A DNA stretch of 5,681 bases from Labilibaculum sp. (GTDB taxonomy: Bacteria; Bacteroidota; Bacteroidia; Bacteroidales; Marinifilaceae): positions 1 through 5,681 of the forward strand of contig JADGFH010000412.1 of assembly GCA_016743925.1 (NCBI GenBank), read 5' to 3'. The position numbers and the translations under genes are program-made. Shown here in pieces: positions 1 to 5,681 of this stretch; position 1 is the first letter of the stretch, and each line of letters begins with the position of its first letter. A model generated the notes under the pieces. That model was not told the origin of the DNA and searched no databases. It saw nothing but the letters and a program-made list of their open reading frames with translations.

Positions 1-249
1 GTGGTAATAGGAAAAAAAATAGAATCGATTAACAAGATTGTAAATTCTCTGAAACCAAATTTTATTATTTATCGCAAAAGCGGGCTTAAAACGAAAAATA
101 TTTTAACAAAAAAACATCCTAATTGTCAAATTATTTTTGATGCCTCTCTATATCCCAAAGATAGGAAAAAGGTTTTGACAGGCCAGAATGTTGACAAATC
201 TGACATTGTTGATATACAGACTTTTGGAGCTTGTGTTTGTCAGCTATAA
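1..249 (+). CDS. C-terminal fragment, possibly ComEC/Rec2-like protein
   Basis: The reading frame is open from the first base and stops at TAA 247-249. The gene starts upstream of the window, and the GTG at position 1 is probably an internal valine codon. About 82 residues are visible, basic and soluble-looking, with no membrane segment. The pattern (a 'LKPNFIIYRKSG' strand, then 'CQIIFDAS', a basic helix, and a closing 'VDIQTFGACV' strand) resembles the end of the metallo-beta-lactamase-like domain of Bacteroidota ComEC/Rec2 proteins. Those typically finish with a V/I-hydrophobic-D-x-S strand followed by a D-x-x-x-x-GA motif. ComEC forms the inner-membrane channel for DNA uptake in transformation. 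The assignment rests on remembered family pattern over a short tail and could be wrong. That the region is the coding end of a real gene is more secure than its name. Confidence 0.5.
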   Translation: MVIGKKIESINKIVNSLKPNFIIYRKSGLKTKNILTKKHPNCQIIFDASLYPKDRKKVLTGQNVDKSDIVDIQTFGACVCQL

Positions 250-293
250 AGAATAGAATTGTACTATGTCCTAATTGATTAGCTTTCGTTTGA

Positions 294-301
294 TATCTTT
301 G
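294..301 (+). promoter_or_regulatory. possible -7 box of a trkA promoter
   Basis: TATCTTTG matches the Bacteroidota primary-sigma -7 consensus TAnnTTTG exactly. The nearest upstream TTG (275-277) gives a 16-base spacer, shorter than the usual 19-21, so the -33 element is poor. Use of this site would give trkA a leader of roughly 125 bases. The 250-433 gap shows no obvious riboswitch fold and no convincing terminator for the preceding gene. Such 8-mers occur by chance in AT-rich DNA, so this is only a candidate. Confidence 0.3.
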
Positions 302-433
302 TTTTTTTAATTCATTTTGGTAATTTAGAGAGCTTGGTCTTTTAATATTTTTCAGCAAATAGCAGTTTATTTTGATTGATAATGTGTTAATTTGCCGCTT
401 GAAATTCCATTTAATTGTTAACGGAACAAAGTT

Positions 434-1774
434 ATGAAAATTGTAATTGCTGGAGCGGGAGCTGTTGGTACTCATTTGGCTAAAATGCTGAGTAATCAGG
501 ATCATGATATAATATTGCTTGATAGTGATGAAGAGAAGTTGAAAGAGATTGATTCCCATCTGGATTTATTAACGATTGTAGGTTCTAGTTCTTCGCTAAA
601 CGACCTAAAAGAAGCGCAAGTAAAAAAAGCAGATTTATTTATCGCTGTTACTCAGTCGGAAGAGACAAATATCACATCTACAATTTTGGCGAAAAAATTA
701 GGCGCTATTAAGACAATTGCTAGAATTGATAATCAAGAGTATTTAATACCGGAAAACAGAGAATATCTGCGTAGTTTGGGAATTGATGAATTAATTTACC
801 CAGAACGATTAGCAGCTAAGGAAGTAATTAGTTATTTATCACGTTCAGGTACTCGACAGATATATGAGTTTTCTGGTGGTAAGTTATTACTATATGGAAT
901 AAAGATCAGCAGCAAATCAGAGATCATGGATAAAACAATGGTCGAAGTTGCGGAAATGACTAAAGGTTTGGATTTTAGAGCTGTTGCAATAAAACGAGGT
1001 GACACTACGATAATCCCAAGAGGGCACAATCGTTTTTCTCGAGGTGATCTGGTATTTGTTGTCAGTAAGCCTGAGATTATGGAAAAAGTAATGCTTTTAA
1101 CAGGGAAACAAAAGTATGAAATCAAAAATGCAATGATTCTTGGCGGAAGTAGAATTGGGCAGAAAACTGCTATGGAATTAGGCAAGAAAATGAACTTGAA
1201 ATTATTGGAGATTGATAAGGAAAAAAGCCTTAAACTGGCAGATAGACTTCAAGATACTTTGGTAATTAATGGGGATGGGAGAGATAAGGAATTACTTAAG
1301 GAAGAAGGAATTCATAAGATGGATGCTTTTGTAGCTGTTACAGGTAATTCAGAAACTAACATCTTAGCCTGTTTGCTGGCCAAAAAGATGGGAGTGAAAA
1401 GAACCATTGCCGAGGTGGAAAATATTGATTACATTGATTTAGCTGACAATATTGGTGTTGGTACCATGATTAATAAGAAATTGTTAGCGGCGAGTTATAT
1501 TTATCGATTTACAATGGATGCAGATGTGCAGCACTGTAAATGGTTAACGGTATCGGATGCTGAGGTAGTCGAATTGGTTGCTAAACCTGGTTCGAAAATT
1601 ACTCGAGACGACCTTATGAATATCGATTTTCCTGAAGATGCCAATATCGGTGGTGTTATTAGAGGAGAGGAAGGTATAATTGCAGCAGGAGATACAAGAA
1701 TTATGGCTGACGATAAAGTGGTAATTTTCACAATGCCATCTGCTATTAAAAAAGTAGAAAAACTATTCAAATAA
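434..1774 (+). CDS. trkA: Trk system potassium uptake regulator TrkA
   Basis: This is the cytoplasmic NAD(H)-binding subunit that gates the TrkH potassium channel. Its 446 residues are close to the usual ~450-460 and hold two RCK_N/RCK_C units. The first Rossmann fold starts at the N-terminus with the glycine motif GAGAVG (7-12) and an acidic residue at the end of strand 2 (D30), typical of NAD binding. RCK_C-1 spans about 145-225. The second Rossmann fold starts near 232 with GGSRIG (237-242), where the middle glycine is serine as is common in the second half, and E259 ends strand 2. RCK_C-2 spans about 365-446. The paired 'FIAVTQSEETNI' (69-80) and 'FVAVTGNSETNI' (299-310) segments show the internal duplication. 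ATG 434 places the first beta strand directly at the N-terminus as in homologues; no Shine-Dalgarno is seen. trkH follows 89 bases later on the same strand, so the two probably form one operon. Confidence 0.96.
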   Translation: MKIVIAGAGAVGTHLAKMLSNQDHDIILLDSDEEKLKEIDSHLDLLTIVGSSSSLNDLKEAQVKKADLFIAVTQSEETNITSTILAKKLGAIKTIARIDNQEYLIPENREYLRSLGIDELIYPERLAAKEVISYLSRSGTRQIYEFSGGKLLLYGIKISSKSEIMDKTMVEVAEMTKGLDFRAVAIKRGDTTIIPRGHNRFSRGDLVFVVSKPEIMEKVMLLTGKQKYEIKNAMILGGSRIGQKTAMELGKKMNLKLLEIDKEKSLKLADRLQDTLVINGDGRDKELLKEEGIHKMDAFVAVTGNSETNILACLLAKKMGVKRTIAEVENIDYIDLADNIGVGTMINKKLLAASYIYRFTMDADVQHCKWLTVSDAEVVELVAKPGSKITRDDLMNIDFPEDANIGGVIRGEEGIIAAGDTRIMADDKVVIFTMPSAIKKVEKLFK

Positions 1775-1863
1775 ATATATGTCTTGAGAATTTATGATAT
1801 GTTCGAACTTCGAAATTATTAAGGCATGTGTAATATTTTAGGGCAACACTCAAATAAATAAAA

Positions 1864-3312
1864 GTGGTCAAGTATAAAGTTATTTTAAATATTCTGGGTA
1901 AACTCCTAGTAGGGGAAAGCTTCTTTTTATTTCTTTCTTTGCTTATAGCATTAATTTATAAAGAGCCAGATAGTATGGCTTTTCTAAAGTCTGGATTGAT
2001 CACTTTTGGAGTTGGTTGTTTCGCCTACCTAATTTCAAAAGGAGTTAAAAAGGATCTTGGTAAAAGAGAAGGTTATATAATTGTAAGTTTAGTTTGGGTG
2101 ATTTTTTCCATATTTGGATGTTTACCTTATCTATTTAGTGGTGCGATTCCATCTGTTACGGATGCATTTTTCGAAACCATGTCTGGATTTACCACTACAG
2201 GCTCATCCGTTCTTAATAATATTGAAGAATTACCTCATGGTATTTTGTTTTGGCGATCATTAACCCAATGGATGGGTGGAATGGGAATTATTGTAATGTT
2301 CCTTGCTATACTTCCAACTCTGGGAATTGGAGGTAGAGAGTTATTCGTGGCCGAAGTTCCAGGGCCAGCACCAGATAAATTAACACCACGAATTAAAGAG
2401 ACTGCCAGAAATCTTTGGGGTTTATATATGCTATTTACCTTAATCGAAACAATAATGCTCTATTTTGGTGGCATGAGTTTTTTCGATGCGGTGAATCATT
2501 CTTTAACAACAATGGCTACAGGAGGTTATTCTACGAAACAGGCCAGTGTAGGATTTTTCACATCGCCATATTTGCAATATGTAATCATCTTTTTCATGTT
2601 TGTGGCAGGAACTAACTTTACTTTATCATATGCATTTATCACCGGTAAAATGACCAAGGTATTTAAGGATGAGGAGTTTCGTTTTTATACCATTGTTGTA
2701 TTCCTTTTTTCAATAATGATTGCCTTGGGCTTGTATGCAGCTGGAAATATTGCAGGAGAACAGGCTTTTCGAGATAGTTTATTTACGGTTGTTTCAATTA
2801 TAACAACAACAGGATATGCAACAGCAGATTATCTTCTTTGGACTCCATTTTTAGGGATATTAATCTTCGTATTGTTTTTTGTTGGCGGTTCGGCTGGATC
2901 TACTGGTGGTGGAGTAAAGGTGGTGCGAATATTACTTTTGTTTAAGAATAGCTTTTATGAATTAAAACGTTTGGTGCATCCAAACGCGGTGATTCCAATT
3001 CGATATAATCGACATGTGGTTGATCAAAGAACGGTTACAAATATCTTGGCCTTCTTTGTATTTTATATTCTTATTTTCATGATTTCTTCTATTTTAATGT
3101 CTCTTTGGACTCCGGATATCTATTCGGCTTTTAGTGCTGTAGCTACAACACTTGGGAATATTGGCCCGGGATTTGGAGAAATTGGACCAATGGAAAATTT
3201 TCATGATTTGCCTAACCTTGCAAAATGGTTCCTTTCATTCTTAATGTTATTAGGACGATTAGAATTGTTCACTGTTTTGATTTTATTCTCACCTTCTTTC
3301 TGGAAACACTAG
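1864..3312 (+). CDS. trkH: Trk system potassium channel subunit TrkH
   Basis: This is the inner-membrane K+-translocating subunit of the Trk system, gated by TrkA. Its 482 residues match E. coli TrkH in length. Two N-terminal membrane helices (about 8-31 and 41-60) precede four M1-P-M2 repeats. Filter loops are visible in each: TTTGSS (110-115, G113), TMATGGYS (216-223, G220), TTTGYAT (314-320, G317) and TTLGNIGPG (428-436, G431). A glycine-rich stretch (341-350) in the second helix of repeat 3 fits the flexible intramembrane gating loop, and R465 in the last helix fits the conserved arginine near the pore. The start is GTG 1864: in-frame stops at 1831 and 1855 rule out an extension except from an ATA codon, and homologues begin with the same K-Y-K-x-I-L-N-I-L-G segment. 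The next ATG would delete helix 1. All pore residues needed for K+ selectivity appear intact. Confidence 0.96.
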   Translation: MVKYKVILNILGKLLVGESFFLFLSLLIALIYKEPDSMAFLKSGLITFGVGCFAYLISKGVKKDLGKREGYIIVSLVWVIFSIFGCLPYLFSGAIPSVTDAFFETMSGFTTTGSSVLNNIEELPHGILFWRSLTQWMGGMGIIVMFLAILPTLGIGGRELFVAEVPGPAPDKLTPRIKETARNLWGLYMLFTLIETIMLYFGGMSFFDAVNHSLTTMATGGYSTKQASVGFFTSPYLQYVIIFFMFVAGTNFTLSYAFITGKMTKVFKDEEFRFYTIVVFLFSIMIALGLYAAGNIAGEQAFRDSLFTVVSIITTTGYATADYLLWTPFLGILIFVLFFVGGSAGSTGGGVKVVRILLLFKNSFYELKRLVHPNAVIPIRYNRHVVDQRTVTNILAFFVFYILIFMISSILMSLWTPDIYSAFSAVATTLGNIGPGFGEIGPMENFHDLPNLAKWFLSFLMLLGRLELFTVLILFSPSFWKH

Positions 3313-3535
3313 GTTATAATTTCTTACAAATTTGATGGTTTTGAATCTTTGTAATACAAGATTAAGATTGTATTTTCATACACGTGATTATGTATGTTAA
3401 ATGTATTTTAGTGTATTTTATTTTGGCGTTAGTGTAAGATTATTAACATTTAAAGCTATGTAGCGTAAGCGTAAATATTAATTATTTAAATGGAATATGG
3501 TTTTTTACATTTCATACAATTGATGAAAATAACAT
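3313..3535 (+). other. non-coding gap after trkH
   Basis: About 220 very AT-rich bases without a credible ORF on either strand. Small structures only: a weak inverted repeat TTACAAA/TTTGTAA (3324-3354) with no T-tract, the palindromic TTGTAATACAA (3349-3359), an inverted repeat at 3377-3396, a tandem GCGTAA doublet (3463-3474), and a -7-like TACATTTC (3506-3513) about 23 bases before the small ORF at 3536. None is strong enough to call alone. Confidence 0.5.
3377..3396. repeat. short inverted repeat
   Basis: CATACA (3377-3382) and TGTATG (3391-3396) are perfect inverted arms around an 8-base centre. The size and spacing suit an operator for a dimeric regulator, but 6-base arms are easily found by chance in DNA this AT-rich, and no promoter is clearly attached. 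Confidence 0.2.
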
Positions 3536-3759
3536 ATGAAAAACATTACGGAATATTACGATCTTATAGAGAAGGAAATCTCCATTTACAAAAAGAATTC
3601 AGATAAGATTTTAGCGAAGATTGAGAAGAAGTTTAACAAAGGAGATGTAGTTGCAACGCATCATTTTAATAATTCAAGTCCTGAGTTAGTATTGTAAGAT
3701 CAGAATTGGAAGAATCAGGTTTTAAACCAGAATTGATAGGCATATACTGCTTCGAGTAA
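3536..3759 (+). pseudogene. small ORF, possibly frameshifted remnant
   Basis: ATG 3536 opens a 53-codon frame that ends at TAA 3695-3697. It encodes a lysine/glutamate-rich, probably helical peptide (MKNITEYYDLIEKEISIYKK at the start). In the frame one base back, translation is open from 3685 (just after a TGA at 3682-3684) to TAA 3757-3759 and reads V-S-I-V-R-S-E-L-E-E-S-G-F-K-P, then ELIGIYCFE. This looks more protein-like than random sequence. The two frames overlap only at 3685-3694, so a single small indel there would give one protein of about 73 residues. No slippery heptamer is visible, so programmed frameshifting is unlikely. A strong plus-strand terminator lies 52 bases after the second stop, consistent with transcription through here. 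I do not recognise the family. It may be a decayed gene, a sequencing error, a real 53-residue protein, or non-coding. Confidence 0.33.
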
Positions 3760-3811
3760 GTTTACTTAAATCCGTAAGAAAAATAGTATAGCAAAACTCA
3801 ACCTTAATATA

Positions 3812-3846
3812 AATGTCATCAATGAGATATTGGTGGCATTTTTTTT
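3812..3846 (+). terminator. rho-independent terminator, plus strand
   Basis: AATGTCATCAAT (3812-3823), loop GAGAT, then ATTGGTGGCATT (3829-3840) followed by eight T's (3839-3846). In plus-strand RNA this is a 12-bp stem with two G-U wobbles. In minus-strand RNA those positions become C-A mismatches and no U-tract follows, so the terminator works for rightward transcription. It ends either the trkAH transcript (500 bases after trkH) or a shorter transcript carrying the 3536-3759 ORF, and it separates this from the converging gene at 3858. Confidence 0.75.
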
Positions 3847-3857
3847 AGGTCACTTAA

Positions 3858-4469
3858 TTACAAGATTAACTCACCAATACCAGGTCTAATTATTTCGAAA
3901 TCGTCATTGGTACAATCTATTATAGTTGAGGCTGTATTATTTCCAAAACCACCATCAATAACTAAATCTACATGTTTGTGGTATTTTTCCTGTATTAGTT
4001 CTGGATCTGTAGTGTATTCTATCACTTCATCAGGATCGTTAATCGAGGTAGTCATAATTGGATTACCTAGTTCTTCAACAATGCGTAAAGGGATGTAGTG
4101 ATCAGGAACGCGAATTCCAACGGTTTTCTTTTTGCTCTTAAATAATTTGGGTACACTACTACTTGCAGGGAGAATAAATGTGAAAGCACCCGGTAGGTTC
4201 TTCTTCATCATTTTAAAAGTAACATTATCAACTCTAGCATATTCAGCTAAATTACTAAGGCTGCTACAGATTAATGAAAAGTTTCCTTTCTCTGTTGTTG
4301 TTCCTTTTAGTTTAGCGATTTTTTGAATGGCTTTGTTATTGGTAATGTCACAACCAATTGCATAAACGGTATCAGTTGGGTAAATGATAATTCCGCCGTC
4401 CTTCAAAATATCTACTATTTTCCTAAATTCCCTGTGGTTAGGGTTGTCAGGGTATAATTTTAAGAGCAT
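3858..4469 (-). CDS. YciO/Sua5/YrdC-family L-threonylcarbamoyladenylate synthase
   Basis: Family members make threonylcarbamoyl-AMP from threonine, bicarbonate and ATP, the first step of t6A37 modification of ANN-decoding tRNAs in the cytoplasm. The 203-residue protein is a single YrdC domain without the extra Sua5 domain. Visible motifs are PTDTVYAIG (31-39), NFSLIC (63-68), LPGAFTFILPAS (92-103), VGIRVPDH (117-124), MTTSIN (139-144) and RPGIGEL (195-201). The spacing, the NFSLIC segment and the 'YARVDN' stretch (77-82) are closer to E. coli YciO (206 residues) than to TsaC. The region that in TsaC carries a K-x-R motif reads KLKGTTTEKGN (53-63), with no arginine. YciO itself is known as a poor TC-AMP synthase, but Bacteroidota often have only this form, so it may be the functional TsaC here. 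ATG 4467-4469 fits the family N-terminus. It follows tal on the same strand but lies beyond that gene's terminator, so it is probably transcribed separately. Confidence 0.88.
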   Translation of the reverse strand: MLLKLYPDNPNHREFRKIVDILKDGGIIIYPTDTVYAIGCDITNNKAIQKIAKLKGTTTEKGNFSLICSSLSNLAEYARVDNVTFKMMKKNLPGAFTFILPASSSVPKLFKSKKKTVGIRVPDHYIPLRIVEELGNPIMTTSINDPDEVIEYTTDPELIQEKYHKHVDLVIDGGFGNNTASTIIDCTNDDFEIIRPGIGELIL

Positions 4470-4591
4470 TTGTAGTGGTTTTGGGTTATTACGGAGGTTA
4501 AAGATAGAAGATTCTTTGAAATAGCTAATCTGCAGAAGCTTATTTATTTTCGTTCCTTGGAAGGGGAGCGATTATTTATTTCGAAATGGAC

Positions 4592-4623
4592 AAAAAAAAA
4601 GGAGTACATACGTACTCCTTTTT
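4592..4623 (-). terminator. rho-independent terminator of tal
   Basis: GGAGTAC (4601-4607) and GTACTCC (4612-4618) form a perfect stem around the loop ATAC, extended by flanking A and T runs to 12 bp. Read on the minus strand it is followed by nine T's (4592-4600) and lies 17 bases beyond the tal stop codon. The plus-strand T-run is five bases, so it could also act weakly in the other direction. It separates tal from the downstream YrdC-family gene. Confidence 0.85.
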
Positions 4624-4639
4624 ATAGTATTATAGTTTA

Positions 4640-5296
4640 TTAGCCATTAAGTTTATTGTAATCTGCAAGAAACTGAGCTAAGCCTTTATCTGTTAAAGGG
4701 TGATTAAGTAGTCCTGTAATTGCACTCAAAGGACTTGTTGCAACATCTGCTCCAGCTTCGATACATTGTACCATATGCATGGTGTGACGTACTGATGCAG
4801 CTAATACTTGCGTTTCAAACCCATAATAGCTATTCATGTCAACAATTTGGCGAATTAATTCAATACCATCAGTGCAGATATCATCCAAACGTCCTACAAA
4901 TGGAGAAACGTAGGTTGCACCAGCTTTAGCAGCTAAAAGTGCTTGTCCTACAGAGAAAATTAAAGTACAGTTGGTTCTAATGCCTTTAGTACTTAAATAT
5001 TTTACTGCTTTAATACCATTTTTAGTACATGGAACCTTAACTACAATTTGGTTGTGAAGAGCGGCTAATTCTAATCCTTCAGAGATCATTCCGTCAAAAT
5101 CGGTTGCGATAACCTCAGCACTTACATCGCCATCTACAATTTCGCAAATATCAACATAGTGTTTTTTGATGTTTTCTGCTCCTTTAATCCCTTCCTTAGC
5201 CATAAGTGATGGATTAGTAGTTACGCCGTCAAGAACTCCTAAATCCTGGGCTTCTTTAATCTGATCAAGATTTGCTGTGTCGATAAAAAACTTCAT
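4640..5296 (-). CDS. tal: transaldolase, short FSA/TalC type
   Basis: A class I aldolase-type (beta/alpha)8 enzyme of the pentose phosphate pathway, forming a Schiff base with dihydroxyacetone units and moving them between sugar phosphates. The 218 residues match the short MipB/TalC/FSA subfamily rather than ~316-residue TalB. Visible active-site residues are D6, T26 and N28 (GVTTNPS), E61 (SAEVIAT), the Schiff-base lysine K87 (VVKVPC), T111, R136 (SPFVGRLDD) and S168 (LAAS). Such proteins are often annotated 'fructose-6-phosphate aldolase', but E. coli FSA has Gln59 and Tyr131 where this protein has E61 and F133, the pair found in true transaldolases (TalB Glu96 and Phe178). Transaldolase is therefore the better call. 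ATG 5294-5296 puts the first strand KFFIDTA at the N-terminus as in the family. It appears to be a single-gene unit with a candidate promoter at 5331-5362 and a strong terminator. Confidence 0.94.
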   Translation of the reverse strand: MKFFIDTANLDQIKEAQDLGVLDGVTTNPSLMAKEGIKGAENIKKHYVDICEIVDGDVSAEVIATDFDGMISEGLELAALHNQIVVKVPCTKNGIKAVKYLSTKGIRTNCTLIFSVGQALLAAKAGATYVSPFVGRLDDICTDGIELIRQIVDMNSYYGFETQVLAASVRHTMHMVQCIEAGADVATSPLSAITGLLNHPLTDKGLAQFLADYNKLNG

Positions 5297-5330
5297 TTTA
5301 CGATTTTTAGTTTGTTATTAGAGTTGAAAA

Positions 5331-5362
5331 CGAAAATACACTAAATTCTTTTGAAGAACAAA
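5331..5362 (-). promoter_or_regulatory. candidate Bacteroidota promoter for tal
   Basis: On the minus strand TTTG (5359-5362) and TATTTTCG (5331-5338) are separated by 20 bases. This fits the -33 TTTG and -7 TAnnTTTG consensus with one mismatch and normal spacing. It would give a leader of about 30 bases before the tal start. The spacer contains a small palindrome (5346-5358). Confidence 0.5.
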
Positions 5363-5400
5363 GGGAGAATTTTATTTTAAACTCCTGAAATAAAACATAG

Positions 5401-5424
5401 TGACACGAAAAAATATTCGTATCA
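5401..5424 (-). terminator. hairpin after the tRNA genes, possible terminator
   Basis: Read on the minus strand, TGATACGAA and TTCGTGTCA pair over 9 bp with one G-U wobble around a TATTTT loop, then CTATGTTTTATTTC follows. On the plus strand the wobble becomes a C-A mismatch, so the minus strand is favoured. It lies between the tRNA-Thr genes and the tal promoter and could end the tRNA transcript. The T-tract is interrupted, so the call is weak. The eight T's directly after the tRNA (5460-5467) are an alternative end. Confidence 0.3.
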
Positions 5425-5468
5425 GAGAATTTCGATAATATGAAGTTGGTGGGGGAAATAAAAAAAAG

Positions 5469-5542
5469 AGCCGATGGAGGGACTCGAACCCACGACCTGC
5501 TGATTACAAATCAGCTGCTCTAGCCAGCTGAGCTACATCGGC
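5469..5542 (-). tRNA. tRNA-Thr (anticodon TGT)
   Basis: A complete cloverleaf is readable on the minus strand: acceptor GCCGATG (5536-5542) pairs with CATCGGC (5470-5476), and the D arm is GCTC/GAGC. The anticodon stem GCTGA/TCAGC encloses the loop TTTGTAA with anticodon TGT. The variable region is AGGTC and the T loop is TTCGAGT. The discriminator base would be T (5469), and CCA is not encoded. The T stem GTGGG/CCCTC has one U-U mismatch at its second pair. The tRNA decodes ACA and is expected to carry t6A37. It lies 87 bases downstream of a second tRNA-Thr on the same strand, probably in the same transcript. Confidence 0.95.
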
Positions 5543-5561
5543 TTGTTAAACTTTCACTACT

Positions 5562-5583
5562 ACAATCAAAATGAATTGATTGT
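5562..5583 (-). repeat. hairpin between the two tRNA-Thr genes
   Basis: ACAATCAA (5562-5569) and TTGATTGT (5576-5583) are perfect 8-base inverted arms around a 6-base centre. In a joint tRNA precursor this would fold into a spacer hairpin that might affect processing. No T-tract follows on either strand, so it is not a terminator. Confidence 0.3.
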
Positions 5584-5629
5584 TTGCCTCTTGACATGCA
5601 TCGAGATAAGCGCCTTTGGTGAAATTTTG

Positions 5630-5681
5630 AGCCATTGATGAGAATTGAACTCATGACCTCTTCCTTACCAAGGAAACGCTC
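5630..5681 (-). tRNA. tRNA-Thr (anticodon GGT), 5' part outside the window
   Basis: On the minus strand the window begins inside the D arm (GAGC) and continues with the anticodon stem TTTCC/GGAAG around the loop TTGGTAA (anticodon GGT). Then come variable region AGGTC, a perfect T stem ATGAG/CTCAT with loop TTCAATT, and the 3' acceptor strand CAATGGC (5631-5637) with T as the discriminator. CCA is not encoded. The 5' acceptor strand and most of the D arm lie beyond position 5681. The tRNA decodes ACC and ACU. Confidence 0.92.

Noticed and set aside
250..433. Riboswitch or c-di-AMP-type element in the trkA leader
   Set aside because: Potassium transporter genes in Firmicutes can carry such elements, so I looked for paired helices and conserved motifs. 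The leader is AT-rich with no stable multi-stem fold that I can see.
131..559. A 142-codon minus-strand frame opposite the end of the first gene and the start of trkA
   Set aside because: It lies antisense to two plus-strand coding segments with clear protein signals. Its translation has a low-complexity, AT-driven composition and no recognisable domain.
832..1770. Minus-strand open frames at 832-1185 and 1501-1770
   Set aside because: Both lie entirely inside trkA and their translations are serine/isoleucine-rich, as expected for the complement of a well-conserved gene.
3324..3354. TTACAAA/TTTGTAA inverted repeat as the trkH terminator
   Set aside because: The stem is only 7 bp and AT-rich, the loop is 17 bases, and no T-tract follows.
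3685..3697. Programmed -1 ribosomal frameshift in the small ORF
   Set aside because: No X-XXY-YYZ slippery heptamer and no stable downstream structure at the overlap; an indel or chance is simpler.
4499..4506. TATCTTTA on the minus strand as a -7 box for the YrdC-family gene
   Set aside because: It differs from TAnnTTTG at the last base and no TTG lies at the right distance upstream.
1..5681. Novel defence system, mobile element or CRISPR array
   Set aside because: No transposase, integrase, terminal inverted repeats, spaced direct repeats or toxin-antitoxin-like pair is visible. The confident genes are housekeeping.

Overview
The window is AT-rich chromosomal DNA, most likely from a member of the Bacteroidota, perhaps a Marinilabiliales-like marine or anaerobic lineage (the order is a guess). 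The grounds are Bacteroidota-style promoter sequences (TAnnTTTG-like -7 boxes with an upstream TTTG/TTG), no Shine-Dalgarno sequences before the genes, a tRNA without an encoded CCA, and protein sequences that read like Bacteroidota versions of their families. Most of the content is ordinary housekeeping. I found no phage, insertion sequence, CRISPR array, defence island or obviously new system.

Layout: positions 1-249 (+) hold the last ~82 codons of a gene that begins outside the window, tentatively the C-terminal tail of a ComEC/Rec2-like DNA-uptake protein. After a 184-base leader with a possible promoter come trkA (434-1774, +) and trkH (1864-3312, +). These are the NAD-binding regulator and the membrane subunit of the Trk potassium uptake system, 89 bases apart and probably one operon. 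TrkH has all four selectivity-filter glycines and TrkA has both RCK halves, so the pair looks intact.

Positions 3313-3857 have no confident gene. They contain a 53-codon ORF (3536-3697) whose apparent reading continues in another frame to 3759, and then a strong plus-strand intrinsic terminator (3812-3846). This suggests that a short transcript, a decayed small gene or a long trkH 3' UTR ends here. It is the least explained part of the window.

The right half is on the minus strand. From right to left it holds a cut-off tRNA-Thr(GGT) at the window edge, tRNA-Thr(TGT), a transaldolase of the short FSA/TalC type (4640-5296) with a plausible promoter and a near-perfect terminator, and a YciO/Sua5/YrdC-family threonylcarbamoyl-AMP synthase (3858-4469). 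That last gene converges on the trkAH side. The threonine tRNAs and the Sua5-family protein both relate to ANN-decoding tRNAs (t6A is made on them), but nothing shows that this proximity is functional.
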